From Sporosarcina sp. FSL K6-1522 (GTDB lineage Bacteria > Bacillota > Bacilli > Bacillales_A > Planococcaceae), in the NCBI RefSeq assembly GCF_038622445.1, contig NZ_CP152019.1, positions 2,268,501 through 2,332,500 on the forward strand: 64,000 nt of DNA, written 5' to 3'. A program made the position numbers and the translations under genes. Each line of letters starts with the position of its first letter. The first letter of the stretch is position 1. This document shows positions 19,166 to 25,844 of this stretch, one piece after another. The notes below the pieces were generated by a model, which was given only the letters and a program-made list of their open reading frames with translations, did not search any database and was not told where the DNA came from.

Positions 19166-19585
19166 TTAATCCTTCAATTCCCCAAACCCATCGCCATAAT
19201 CCGTAGTATCTTCTTCCAGCAGCATCTTCTTCATCTCATAAAGTTTCAGCAGCTCTTTGATCTTGCGCTCTGGATCTGTTGCAAGATCATGAAAAAGGAC
19301 GGGATGCTTTTTTAATTCCTCAAAAAGTTGCAGTTCTTCTATAGAAAGGTTGATTTCTTGGCCAGCAACAATGATAGTGTTCGTTCGTTCGGATATGTTA
19401 GTTCTTCCAAGAAGTTCATCAATCGTAACTCCGTAACAATCCGCTATCTTCTCTAACATCACTAAATCTGGTTCACTTCTCCCGTTTTCGTAATGCGAGT
19501 ATCTAGCTCGGGATACCCCAATCAAACTCGCGATGTCTTCTTGCGTACGATTGCCTCTCAATTGTTTCATTCGATCGCCTATCAA
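19166..19585 (-). CDS. CI-like XRE repressor
   Basis: A 139-residue protein with an N-terminal lambda-type helix-turn-helix (RTQEDIASLIGVSRARYSHY, residues ~14-33) and a helical C-terminal half with no S24 peptidase domain. This fits an ImmA-cleaved repressor of the ICEBs1 ImmR type. It is divergent from the Cro-like gene across a 177-bp region with four spaced 15-bp operators. Inferred to maintain lysogeny. Confidence 0.88.
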   Translation of the reverse strand: MIGDRMKQLRGNRTQEDIASLIGVSRARYSHYENGRSEPDLVMLEKIADCYGVTIDELLGRTNISERTNTIIVAGQEINLSIEELQLFEELKKHPVLFHDLATDPERKIKELLKLYEMKKMLLEEDTTDYGDGFGELKD

Positions 19586-19637
19586 TCGTAGCCCCCCTAA
19601 TATTTATCATTTTAACTTTATGTTATCTATAAGTATA

Positions 19638-19743
19638 GATACAATCAGTATCGAATAAAAGAAAATATACAAAATGTATCAATTATCAGTTGACGATACA
19701 AAGTGTATCGTGTTATATTGTGAATACAGATACGAAACGTATC
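19638..19743. promoter_or_regulatory. CI/Cro operator array
   Basis: Four 15-bp palindromes of form GATAC-N5-GTATC: GATACAATCAGTATC (19638), TATACAAAATGTATC (19666), GATACAAAGTGTATC (19695) and GATACGAAACGTATC (19729). Spacings of 28, 29 and 34 bp. A fifth, GATACGAAATGTATC, lies at 19967-19981 inside the end of the Cro-like gene. Confidence 0.85.
19690..19718 (+). promoter_or_regulatory. Early rightward promoter
   Basis: TTGACG (19690-19695), 17 bp, TTATAT (19713-19718). The third operator occupies the spacer, so repressor binding would block RNA polymerase. Confidence 0.75.
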
Positions 19744-19762
19744 AAGGAAGGAGGTTACTCCA

Positions 19763-20002
19763 GTGCGGGAAGTACTAATAGAAAAACGCCAACAAAAAGA
19801 ACTCACACAACTAGAAGTTGCGGAAAAGATAGGTGTATCTGAAGTATTTGTGAGGAAAATAGAAAAGGGCGACAGAAATCCAAGTGTTGAGACGATGTTG
19901 AAATTCGAGTCGTTATATAGCACTTCTATGAGATTACTGTTTCCGGATATTTTTCAGGTATCTATTGATACGAAATGTATCAACTCGAAAGAAGTCGTTT
20001 GA
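19763..20002 (+). CDS. Cro-like XRE protein
   Basis: A 79-residue helix-turn-helix protein (TQLEVAEKIGVSEVFVRKIE, residues ~13-32). GTG start preceded by AAGGAAGGAGG. First gene of the rightward early operon, directly behind the operator array, so the likely Cro-type antagonist of the repressor. A fifth operator copy lies within its last codons. Confidence 0.85.
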   Translation: MREVLIEKRQQKELTQLEVAEKIGVSEVFVRKIEKGDRNPSVETMLKFESLYSTSMRLLFPDIFQVSIDTKCINSKEVV

Positions 20003-20031
20003 AAATATGTACCTTAGAGGAGGTTAACAGC

Positions 20032-20304
20032 ATGACGGTAGTTCAATTTCACACCGTGATTGACCAAGAACAAATCGATCAACAACTCAAAGAGCGACTG
20101 GATAAAGCGTGTCGAGAAGTACTTCTTACCTGGGACACCAACGAAATGTCAAAGCGACTTTGTATGAGTGTAAGAACAATCGAAGATGATTTTCTGAAAG
20201 ATGATCGCATGAGAGCGTTGCAACGACAGAAAAAAGGTGGAAAACGTTATTGGTTTTATGAACCGAGCTTGAAGGTCATTAAACAAATCATGGATGAATG
20301 GTAA
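20032..20304 (+). CDS. DUF771-like phage DNA-binding protein
   Basis: A 90-residue protein with a predicted C-terminal helix-turn-helix (MSKRLCMSVRTIEDDFLKD) and aromatic ending (KRYWFYEPSLKVIK). Size, position after cro and sequence character fit the DUF771 family of Firmicutes phages; function unknown. The start at 20032 follows AGAGGAGG; an upstream in-frame ATG overlaps the cro end without a ribosome site. Confidence 0.6.
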   Translation: MTVVQFHTVIDQEQIDQQLKERLDKACREVLLTWDTNEMSKRLCMSVRTIEDDFLKDDRMRALQRQKKGGKRYWFYEPSLKVIKQIMDEW

Positions 20305-20318
20305 TTAAAATAATAAAC

Positions 20319-20336
20319 GCGTTGGCAGGCGCACGG
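20319..20336 (+). repeat. GCGTTGGCAGGCGCACGG repeat, copy 2
   Basis: Exact 18-bp copy of 18415-18432, same orientation, in the gap after the DUF771-like gene. Confidence 0.7.
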
Positions 20337-20358
20337 CATCAGGGATTTAAGGAGTGGA

Positions 20359-20385
20359 CATGCCAGCAATATATTCGCTGGCATG
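20359..20385. repeat. Inverted repeat CATGCCAGC/GCTGGCATG
   Basis: Perfect 9-bp arms around a 9-base spacer in the 225-bp non-coding stretch 20305-20530. No T tract follows, so it is more likely a protein site or RNA hairpin than a terminator. Confidence 0.55.
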
Positions 20386-20492
20386 GTTGAGGATAATCGA
20401 GGAGTTTAAGAGGTTATCAGGAGTATTTTATTTATAACTTAACTATATAACGAGATTGATAGAAACCCTATTCCAATTTTGAATAAAACAGC

Positions 20493-20515
20493 GAATATTC
20501 ATATTTGGAATATTC
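20493..20515. promoter_or_regulatory. Paired GAATATTC boxes before second XRE gene
   Basis: Two GAATATTC palindromes at 20493-20500 and 20508-20515, 15 bp centre to centre, end 15 bp before the GTG of the XRE protein. They look like an autoregulatory operator. Confidence 0.5.
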
Positions 20516-20530
20516 AAAGGGGGTGAGAAC

Positions 20531-20809
20531 GTGGGGACGGGTCAGTTTTTAAGAGATTGCCGAAAAAGTAAAGGCTTTAGTCAAAGTGAGCTGGCAGATG
20601 TGTTGAATTTGAGCCAATCCGACATTTCAAAAATTGAGACGGATAGAAGGATTCCAGATACCCATATTTTTAGGGATTGGACAGTGGCCACACAATCAAT
20701 GGATCTAGGCATTGCCTTTCTATATGGCACGGAGTTATTGACGGTGGTTCCAGACATCCTAAACACGATGTCCAGTGTAGTTGTAGGATTTATTCATTTC
20801 TTTTACTAG
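20531..20809 (+). CDS. Second XRE-family regulator
   Basis: A 92-residue protein with an N-terminal lambda-type helix-turn-helix (FSQSELADVLNLSQSDISKI, residues ~16-35) and a short hydrophobic C-terminus. GTG start after GGGGGTGAG. Preceded by paired palindromic boxes. Its target is unknown; position suggests control of the replication operon. Confidence 0.8.
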   Translation: MGTGQFLRDCRKSKGFSQSELADVLNLSQSDISKIETDRRIPDTHIFRDWTVATQSMDLGIAFLYGTELLTVVPDILNTMSSVVVGFIHFFY

Positions 20810-20823
20810 GAGGTTTACATACG

Positions 20824-20990
20824 TTGGAGAATTTACAAATAAAAAAAGCCGATTGACATGGCGGTGTCAATCAGCGGTACGAACATATTAAATTTATTAT
20901 AACACATCGACGGAGCTTTGGCTCCTGTCAAAATGTCCGGGAATGCCAATCGGCAAATACACCCACCCTATCCCGGGCATTTTGATGGGA
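20824..20990 (+). ncRNA. Candidate structured RNA with short leader ORF
   Basis: After AGGAGG, a TTG-initiated 10-codon frame (MENLQIKKAD, 20824-20856) runs into a hairpin GATTGACA/TGTCAATC (20851-20872). A second hairpin GGAGC/GCTCC (20912-20925) and a 14-bp stem CAAAATGTCCGGGA (20929-20942) with TCCCGGGCATTTTG (20971-20984) follow, the latter enclosing TGCC/GGCA (20944-20955). One pair in the long stem is G-U on the plus strand, which suggests selection on the RNA. No protein gene fits this 210-bp gap. Confidence 0.45.
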
Positions 20991-21019
20991 TTCAATCATC
21001 AGAAAGGTAGGGATATGTA

Positions 21020-21373
21020 GTGAGAAATAGATTCAGAGGGTTGAGTGACAAAAAGCGTGCGGAAATGAATGTGGAGTTAGCAGTGGGCCGTGGAATGAAT
21101 ACGACATTAACATTAACACCTGCAGACGAGTTGAAGGCATTGACAAAAGCCAATGAAATGATTTTTAAAGAGGACGTACTATCTAGCAAAGCCTACAGAC
21201 GCTTACTAGAAATGATTACGGAGAACTCTTTAGACGGGCATTACAGTTTGGAGTTCGAACTGTATTTAGACGAGGATGAACGCATTTTGGATGTGCTTGT
21301 AGGGATGCTTAAAAATGCAGGATATGTAGTCTCACGTTATGGAGATATCAAGATAAGCGTCAAATGGGCTTAG
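21020..21373 (+). CDS. Hypothetical phage protein
   Basis: 117 residues from a GTG start after GAAAGGTAGGGAT. The protein has a basic N-terminus and an acidic middle (ELYLDEDERILDVLVGML). No family was recognised. It lies between the candidate structured RNA and the antirepressor. Confidence 0.65.
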   Translation: MRNRFRGLSDKKRAEMNVELAVGRGMNTTLTLTPADELKALTKANEMIFKEDVLSSKAYRRLLEMITENSLDGHYSLEFELYLDEDERILDVLVGMLKNAGYVVSRYGDIKISVKWA

Positions 21374-21404
21374 TTTTTAATCCATTGAAGGGAGGTGAAT
21401 CCTC

Positions 21405-21539
21405 ATGAAGATCAACGTGAAAGAATGGATGGCGATGGACTCGCAGAAGCGACTCAGTTCAATTGTACAAGCTGCTCGTCAGAATGAAGTTAGCCTAAAA
21501 GGGCGTAAAAAAAGCCTACTTGCACTGGCATGCGAGTAA
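21405..21539 (+). CDS. Small basic phage protein, 44 residues
   Basis: ATG preceded by GGGAGGTGAATCCTC. Translates to a 44-residue helical, basic protein (starts MKINVKEWMAMDSQ). Not recognised; too short for most gene callers but has a strong ribosome site and tight fit between neighbours. Confidence 0.55.
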   Translation: MKINVKEWMAMDSQKRLSSIVQAARQNEVSLKGRKKSLLALACE

Positions 21540-21613
21540 GCGGTCGGAAAAATATTCAATAGAGATATTATCTCTAATTTCTTTGGAGAAGTCAAGTGAA
21601 GGAGGGTGTTGTT

Positions 21614-22267
21614 ATGCAGCAATTACAGGTAGTTGAGCATAGTGATATGCGCGTGCTCACTACAGCTCAGTTGGCAGAATCGTATGGTACACAATCCAAG
21701 ATCATAACGAGGAACTTCCAGCGTAATGAAAAACAATACGTTCCCGGCATCCACTACATTGCCCTGACAGGGGAGGATTTGAAGCGCTTTAAAGGTGAAC
21801 GTCCGAACGACGCCTCCCTTAAATACGTTTCAAATCTATATCTTTGGACGGAACAAGGGGCGTGGATGCATGCCAAATCTTTAAAATCAGATTCAGCGTG
21901 GGAAGCCTATAGCAAATTGATTAATGGTTACTACCTTGTATCAGCAATGATGCGTGATTCTGCGGTAGACGTCAGCAAGACGCCTACCATAACACATGAA
22001 CAAATCTATCAAATTGAAAGTAGGTTGGAAGCAGTGGAACAACAATTACGCGATTCGCTCACACTGCACTCAGGAGAGCAGCGCCGTTTAAGAATTGCCG
22101 TAGGCGAACGTGTGCATCAACTGGTAAGTAATAAAGGAGCCCGTCCAGCGCTCTTCCGTTCTCTATACTCATCAATACGCGAACGCTACAACGTGGATTC
22201 TTATCGGGATGTTAAGCAGCATGAACTTCAAGATGCCTTGATATTTATTTCGAGGTGGGGACAATAA
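21614..22267 (+). CDS. Phage antirepressor-type protein (ORF6N/ORF6C)
   Basis: 217 residues. Residues ~5-100 match an ORF6N/KilA-N-type domain (VLTTAQLAESYGTQSKII, NQRNE-like FQRNEKQYVPGIHY, LYLWTEQGA), and the C-terminal ~70 residues the ORF6C domain (ISRW end). Proteins of this kind act as antirepressors or DNA-binding regulators in Firmicutes phages. The start at 21614 follows GGAGGG; a GTG 18 bases upstream would put that ribosome site inside the gene. The next gene's GTG overlaps its end by 13 bases. Confidence 0.8.
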   Translation: MQQLQVVEHSDMRVLTTAQLAESYGTQSKIITRNFQRNEKQYVPGIHYIALTGEDLKRFKGERPNDASLKYVSNLYLWTEQGAWMHAKSLKSDSAWEAYSKLINGYYLVSAMMRDSAVDVSKTPTITHEQIYQIESRLEAVEQQLRDSLTLHSGEQRRLRIAVGERVHQLVSNKGARPALFRSLYSSIRERYNVDSYRDVKQHELQDALIFISRWGQ

Positions 22268-23205
22268 CAAAATTATTACTTGATGAAAAACCTTTATTGG
22301 TAATGCCATCACTTGCAACAAAAATTGGTCTGCCGGAATCTATTTTTTTACAGCAATTGCATTATTGGCTCGAACGTAGCGCGCATGTAAAAGAAAATCA
22401 AAAGTGGGTTTACAACAGCGTGCCGGAATGGCAAAAACAGTTTCCATTTTGGAGCGAGAGTACAATCGGAAGGCTTATTAGAAAGCTTGAAAAAATGGGT
22501 TTGATTGTAACAGGTAATTTTAATAAGTCAGCAATAGATAAGACTAAGTGGTATCGAATTGATTATAAAGTGTTGGATCAAATCGACAATGAAAACATCG
22601 AAGTACGAAAACGCACATCGACAGGTCAAATTGACACCATCGATGTACCAAAGTGGCACGATGGAGATGCCACTTTGACTAGACCAATACCAGAGATTAC
22701 TACAGAGAGTACTTCAGAGATTAATAACAACAATGACAATGTGCGTACGCAAAAGGATTCTGCTGAAACTCCATTTTCGTTTTACCAGGAAAACGGATTC
22801 GGAATCCTTACACCTCATGTCGGTGAGAAAATCGGATCTTGGATAGATGACACGAATAATGAGCTTGTCATTCACGCCATGAAGATAGCACTTGAAAACG
22901 GTGTTGCGAAATGGAACTACACGGAAAAGATATTGAAAGACTGGCATCAGAAAAAATTTACTAGTGTTGGAGATGTATTGGCTGCTGAAAAGCAACGTGA
23001 ACAACAAAAGAATGCTAGTAAGAAAAGCTATGCAGGTAGACCAGCACGTGAAGAGCATGAGCCTGCTTGGTTTAAAAAGGACAAGCAAGCAGACGAAGTG
23101 CCACCTTCAGTTACTCCCGATGCAGATTTTGATATTGAAGAAGAGCGAAGGAAATTGGCTGAAGAGCTTGGTATGTCACCGCAGAGAAAGGATGATGCTG
23201 AATGA
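22255..23205 (+). CDS. DnaD-like phage replication initiation protein
   Basis: 316 residues. N-terminal winged-helix replisome-organiser domain (VMPSLATKIGLPESIFLQQL; WSESTIGRLIRKLEKMGLIV), a variable linker, then a DnaD/DnaB-like C-terminal domain (FGILTPHVGEKIGSWID, IHAMKIALENGVAKWNY, ILKDWHQKKFTSVGDV). Such proteins bind the phage origin and recruit host helicase loaders. No separate DnaC-type loader is encoded, so the host DnaI/DnaB system is probably used. The GTG start overlaps the antirepressor gene. Confidence 0.85.
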   Translation: MGTITKLLLDEKPLLVMPSLATKIGLPESIFLQQLHYWLERSAHVKENQKWVYNSVPEWQKQFPFWSESTIGRLIRKLEKMGLIVTGNFNKSAIDKTKWYRIDYKVLDQIDNENIEVRKRTSTGQIDTIDVPKWHDGDATLTRPIPEITTESTSEINNNNDNVRTQKDSAETPFSFYQENGFGILTPHVGEKIGSWIDDTNNELVIHAMKIALENGVAKWNYTEKILKDWHQKKFTSVGDVLAAEKQREQQKNASKKSYAGRPAREEHEPAWFKKDKQADEVPPSVTPDADFDIEEERRKLAEELGMSPQRKDDAE

Positions 23206-23405
23206 ATGTGACTGAGTTAAATGTCGGTGATGTGCTAGTGAAAGGGAATCACGAAAGGTTGTTCAGGGGTTTAACTGTTGATCGCATCATGGTTGCTTAT
23301 CAATCTAAAACAGATATCAGAAGGAAAAGAGTAACAATTGTCCGTGTAGATGTTTTTGAAGAATGGCTTAATGGGGCGAAATTGAAAAGCGAGGTGACAA
23401 CATGA
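23202..23405 (+). CDS. Hypothetical phage protein, 67 residues
   Basis: Small beta-rich protein; its ATG overlaps the preceding stop (ATGA) and its stop overlaps the ssb start (ATGA), so all three are translationally coupled. No family recognised. Confidence 0.65.
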   Translation: MNVTELNVGDVLVKGNHERLFRGLTVDRIMVAYQSKTDIRRKRVTIVRVDVFEEWLNGAKLKSEVTT

Positions 23406-23923
23406 TTAATAGAGTCGTATTAGTCGGCAGGCTCACAAAAGATCCCGAGCTCAAATATACACAAACTGGAATCGCGGTCTGTCGCTTCACATTAGCAGTA
23501 AATCGGGCTTTCCAAAATGCATCAGGCGAAAGAGAAGCCGACTTTGTCAGCTGTGTAGCTTGGAGAAAACAGGCAGAAAACATTGCGAACTTTTTAAAAA
23601 AAGGAAGCCTTGCCGGAGTTGATGGCCGTATTCAGACTGGTAGCTTTCAGGGGCAAGACGGCAAGCGGGTTTATACGACTGAGGTTGTAGCCGATAGCAC
23701 GCAGTTTCTTGAACCACGTAATGCATCAGCTGATAGATCTAGTTCTGGACCTGATTACGGAGCCCCAGCACCATCTTATGCTCCACAACAGAACTATCAG
23801 AATCAGCAGCCAAGTCAACAGTACCAACAGCCGAATCAGCAAAGTTATGCACGTACTGACGAAGATCCATTTGCGACAGGTGGAGGACCAATCGAGGTAT
23901 CGGATGACGACCTTCCATTTTAA
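23402..23923 (+). CDS. ssb: Single-stranded DNA-binding protein
   Basis: 173 residues. OB-fold domain in residues ~1-107 ([36 protein letters not shown]), a Gln/Asn/Tyr-rich flexible linker, and the acidic C-terminal tip DDDLPF that docks SSB-interacting partners. It coats single-stranded DNA during phage replication. Four-base overlap with the preceding gene. Confidence 0.96.
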   Translation: MINRVVLVGRLTKDPELKYTQTGIAVCRFTLAVNRAFQNASGEREADFVSCVAWRKQAENIANFLKKGSLAGVDGRIQTGSFQGQDGKRVYTTEVVADSTQFLEPRNASADRSSSGPDYGAPAPSYAPQQNYQNQQPSQQYQQPNQQSYARTDEDPFATGGGPIEVSDDDLPF

Positions 23924-23959
23924 TTAAAACTATGAAACTTTGAAAGTGAGGAGATTGAT

Positions 23960-24469
23960 TTGTATAAAACGGTAGGACTTATAAGATTCTTTAGTTCACA
24001 AAGGAAATTGGATGCGGAAATTGTGCAAACAAAGCACCTGAGTGGACGCGATTTGCTAAGTAAAAAACGTTTGGCCTTAATGACCGAGCTAGCTGAGTTG
24101 GCGAACGAAATGCCTGAAACGTTTAAGTTTTGGTCCAACAAACCAAATAATTATGAAAAAGCTTTGGTGGAGTTAGTGGACTGTTTTCATTTCATCCTTT
24201 CAATTGGATTGGAGTTTGGAAAAATCAATGGAAAACGAGTCGAGGAGATCCGGTACAGAGCAGTTAACGCACATCAGCATTTGAAAATCGAAGATGTATT
24301 TGCCGGATTCATTGCTAGTGCAGCGCGACTGGAACCCAGCAACTACGTGGTATACGTAAATGACTTCCTCGCCTTGGTTGATACGCTTGGCTTTACGTGG
24401 GATGAGTTCAAAAATGCTTACCATGCAAAAAATGAAGTCAATCATGCTAGGCAAGCGACTGGGTATTGA
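23960..24469 (+). CDS. dUTPase/MazG-like all-alpha NTP pyrophosphatase
   Basis: 169 residues from a TTG start after GTGAGGAG. The metal-binding helices read MTELAELANEMPETFKFW and ALVELVDCFHFILSIG, the EExxE/ExxD layout of type II (dimeric) dUTPases. Expected to hydrolyse dUTP to dUMP during replication. No direct test of substrate is possible from sequence. Confidence 0.8.
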   Translation: MYKTVGLIRFFSSQRKLDAEIVQTKHLSGRDLLSKKRLALMTELAELANEMPETFKFWSNKPNNYEKALVELVDCFHFILSIGLEFGKINGKRVEEIRYRAVNAHQHLKIEDVFAGFIASAARLEPSNYVVYVNDFLALVDTLGFTWDEFKNAYHAKNEVNHARQATGY

Positions 24470-24478
24470 GGACAAGCT

Positions 24479-24691
24479 ATGCTCACGACACTAACCAAAA
24501 AAGTTAGTCGGCAGCAACTTTATATCCACGGACATTTTTCACGTAATGAATTGTATGAACTTCGCAAAGATGGCTGGCGTGTCGAGTGGCAAGAAAAGAC
24601 ACAGCCAAAGCAAAATAAAAACGGGATACCGATGTCGGCTCCAGCAAGAAGGAGGCGTGTCAGTTATGGCGAACGTAGAAGAGTTCTATGA
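24479..24691 (+). CDS. Hypothetical phage protein, 70 residues
   Basis: Basic protein (C-terminus PARRRRVSYGERRR) starting 7 bases after the preceding gene, with a weak GAGGA site. It overlaps the next gene by 26 bases in another frame. No family recognised. Confidence 0.5.
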   Translation: MLTTLTKKVSRQQLYIHGHFSRNELYELRKDGWRVEWQEKTQPKQNKNGIPMSAPARRRRVSYGERRRVL

Positions 24692-24920
24692 GTATGACGC
24701 AGCGGGTCGCATGATGTATCATCCAGAATTCCACTTTTCTCATAGAATCCCATGGACAGAATCCGAATTAGAATATTTGTGCAAATACTATGAAATAGAT
24801 GGTCGAGATACTATTTCTATGGCACTCGGTAAAACGGTTTCTTCCGTTGCCGATAAAATGACCTACTTAAAAAAGAGGGGCCTTGTTGAGCATTACAAAC
24901 GATTGAATAAACATTGGTAG
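24666..24920 (+). CDS. Phage protein with Myb/SANT-like DNA-binding segment
   Basis: 84 residues. The middle reads WTESELEYLCKYYEIDG...SVADKMTYLKKRG, the helical layout of Myb/SANT-like DNA-binding proteins common in phages. The start at 24666 is preceded by AAGGAGGCGTG; an upstream in-frame ATG lacks a ribosome site. Function unknown. Confidence 0.6.
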   Translation: MANVEEFYEYDAAGRMMYHPEFHFSHRIPWTESELEYLCKYYEIDGRDTISMALGKTVSSVADKMTYLKKRGLVEHYKRLNKHW

Positions 24921-24933
24921 GGGGATGGAATCA

Positions 24934-25320
24934 ATGGAGATTACAGTGAATGAGCAAGTGCAACGTTTTCACTTGGCGTTTGAAAAAGAAGGCGAGCCTA
25001 ATTGGCAGCAGGCTGGAGGGCATGAAATCTGTGTGGGTCCATACCGATTCTGTGCAATCCCGCTGAGCGACCGTATCAATATTTCGGAAGTAACAACAGG
25101 CTTTAAAGTATGGGAAATCAATTTAAATACAGTAACTATGGCGATGACGGAAACCAAAGAGGATACATTGGCATTTTTCAAAGATATCATAGGTCAGGGT
25201 TTGAAACGGAAAATCGAAGGCGTGAAAAATTTTGATGAACATCTTGCAGTAATGCAAAAAAAGACCTTCGAAAGGTTTGGAGAAATGCCGCGAATTGAGA
25301 ATGTTGATTTGGACGCATAA
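24934..25320 (+). CDS. Hypothetical phage protein, 128 residues
   Basis: The start at 24934 is chosen since AGGGGGATGG lies 8 bases upstream, whereas the ATG at 24925 sits on it. Mixed alpha/beta protein, no family recognised. Confidence 0.6.
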   Translation: MEITVNEQVQRFHLAFEKEGEPNWQQAGGHEICVGPYRFCAIPLSDRINISEVTTGFKVWEINLNTVTMAMTETKEDTLAFFKDIIGQGLKRKIEGVKNFDEHLAVMQKKTFERFGEMPRIENVDLDA

Positions 25321-25338
25321 GACGAAGGGGTGTAAATA

Positions 25339-25599
25339 ATGGCTCGTTTGAAATTCGAAATGTTTGTTGACGAATGGAGTTCTAAAAACAGAGGTGTTTC
25401 ATCAACGTTTACCGATGGAAATGGCGTTGAATCTACATCTTGGTGGAGCAGTCCACCAGATAGCATCAGTCACGTTGATATTGGATATTTGAAAGGTCGA
25501 TACGGCAACGTGAAAACCAAAAGACACGAAGTATTCATTAAATCGCGTTTTCGAGAAGAAATGCAACGGCTTGTCGAAAATAAGGAGATCCACATATGA
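25339..25599 (+). CDS. Hypothetical phage protein, 86 residues
   Basis: ATG after AAGGGGTG. Contains a tryptophan pair (TSWWSSPPDS) and a basic C-terminal half. No family recognised. Last plus-strand gene before the antisense peptide and the methyltransferase. Confidence 0.6.
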   Translation: MARLKFEMFVDEWSSKNRGVSSTFTDGNGVESTSWWSSPPDSISHVDIGYLKGRYGNVKTKRHEVFIKSRFREEMQRLVENKEIHI

Positions 25600-25614
25600 C
25601 CCAAAATATGCAGT

Positions 25615-25640
25615 AAAAAAGCACCTGGTCAAAGACCAAG
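25615..25640 (-). terminator. Terminator of the antisense peptide gene
   Basis: Minus strand GCGCTTGGTC-TTT-GACCAGGTGC (10 pairs, two G-U on this strand) followed by six T. The gene's last codons and stop form part of the hairpin. Confidence 0.75.
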
Positions 25641-25718
25641 CGCAATTTTGACAATAGTCATCATGACCATCATCACTACGGGAGTAATTTCAACTTCACA
25701 GTTTACTTTTATTCTCAT
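25629..25718 (-). CDS. 29-residue hydrophobic peptide, antisense to the early operon
   Basis: ATG preceded by GGGAGGTG; encodes MRIKVNCEVEITPVVMMVM plus MTIVKIALGL, a short peptide with a hydrophobic C-terminal two-thirds. It has its own SigA promoter (25800-25827), an 80-base leader with two inverted repeats (GGTGAA/TTCACC at 25746-25762; CTCAATT/AATTGAG at 25763-25777) and a terminator (25621-25640 region) whose hairpin overlaps the stop codon. The layout resembles type I toxin or holin-like small genes. Function not established. Confidence 0.6.
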   Translation of the reverse strand: MRIKVNCEVEITPVVMMVMMTIVKIALGL

Positions 25719-25799
25719 AGTAACACCTCCCTATCAATGAATTTAGGTGAATCTAGTTCACCCTCAATTCAATTGAGTTAGGTTAGGTTGTTTGTAGAT

Positions 25800-25827
25800 A
25801 TTATAACTCATTTAAAAATTTTGTAAA
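25800..25827 (-). promoter_or_regulatory. Minus-strand SigA promoter of the antisense peptide
   Basis: Minus strand TTTACA (25822-25827), 16 bp, TATAAT (25800-25805), divergent from the methyltransferase gene. Confidence 0.75.
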
Positions 25828-25844
25828 TACTTGGAGGGGGAACA

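Noticed and set aside
19638..19743. GATAC repeats as a CRISPR array
   Set aside because: Units are 15-bp palindromes with irregular spacing in a divergent promoter region; no cas genes are present.
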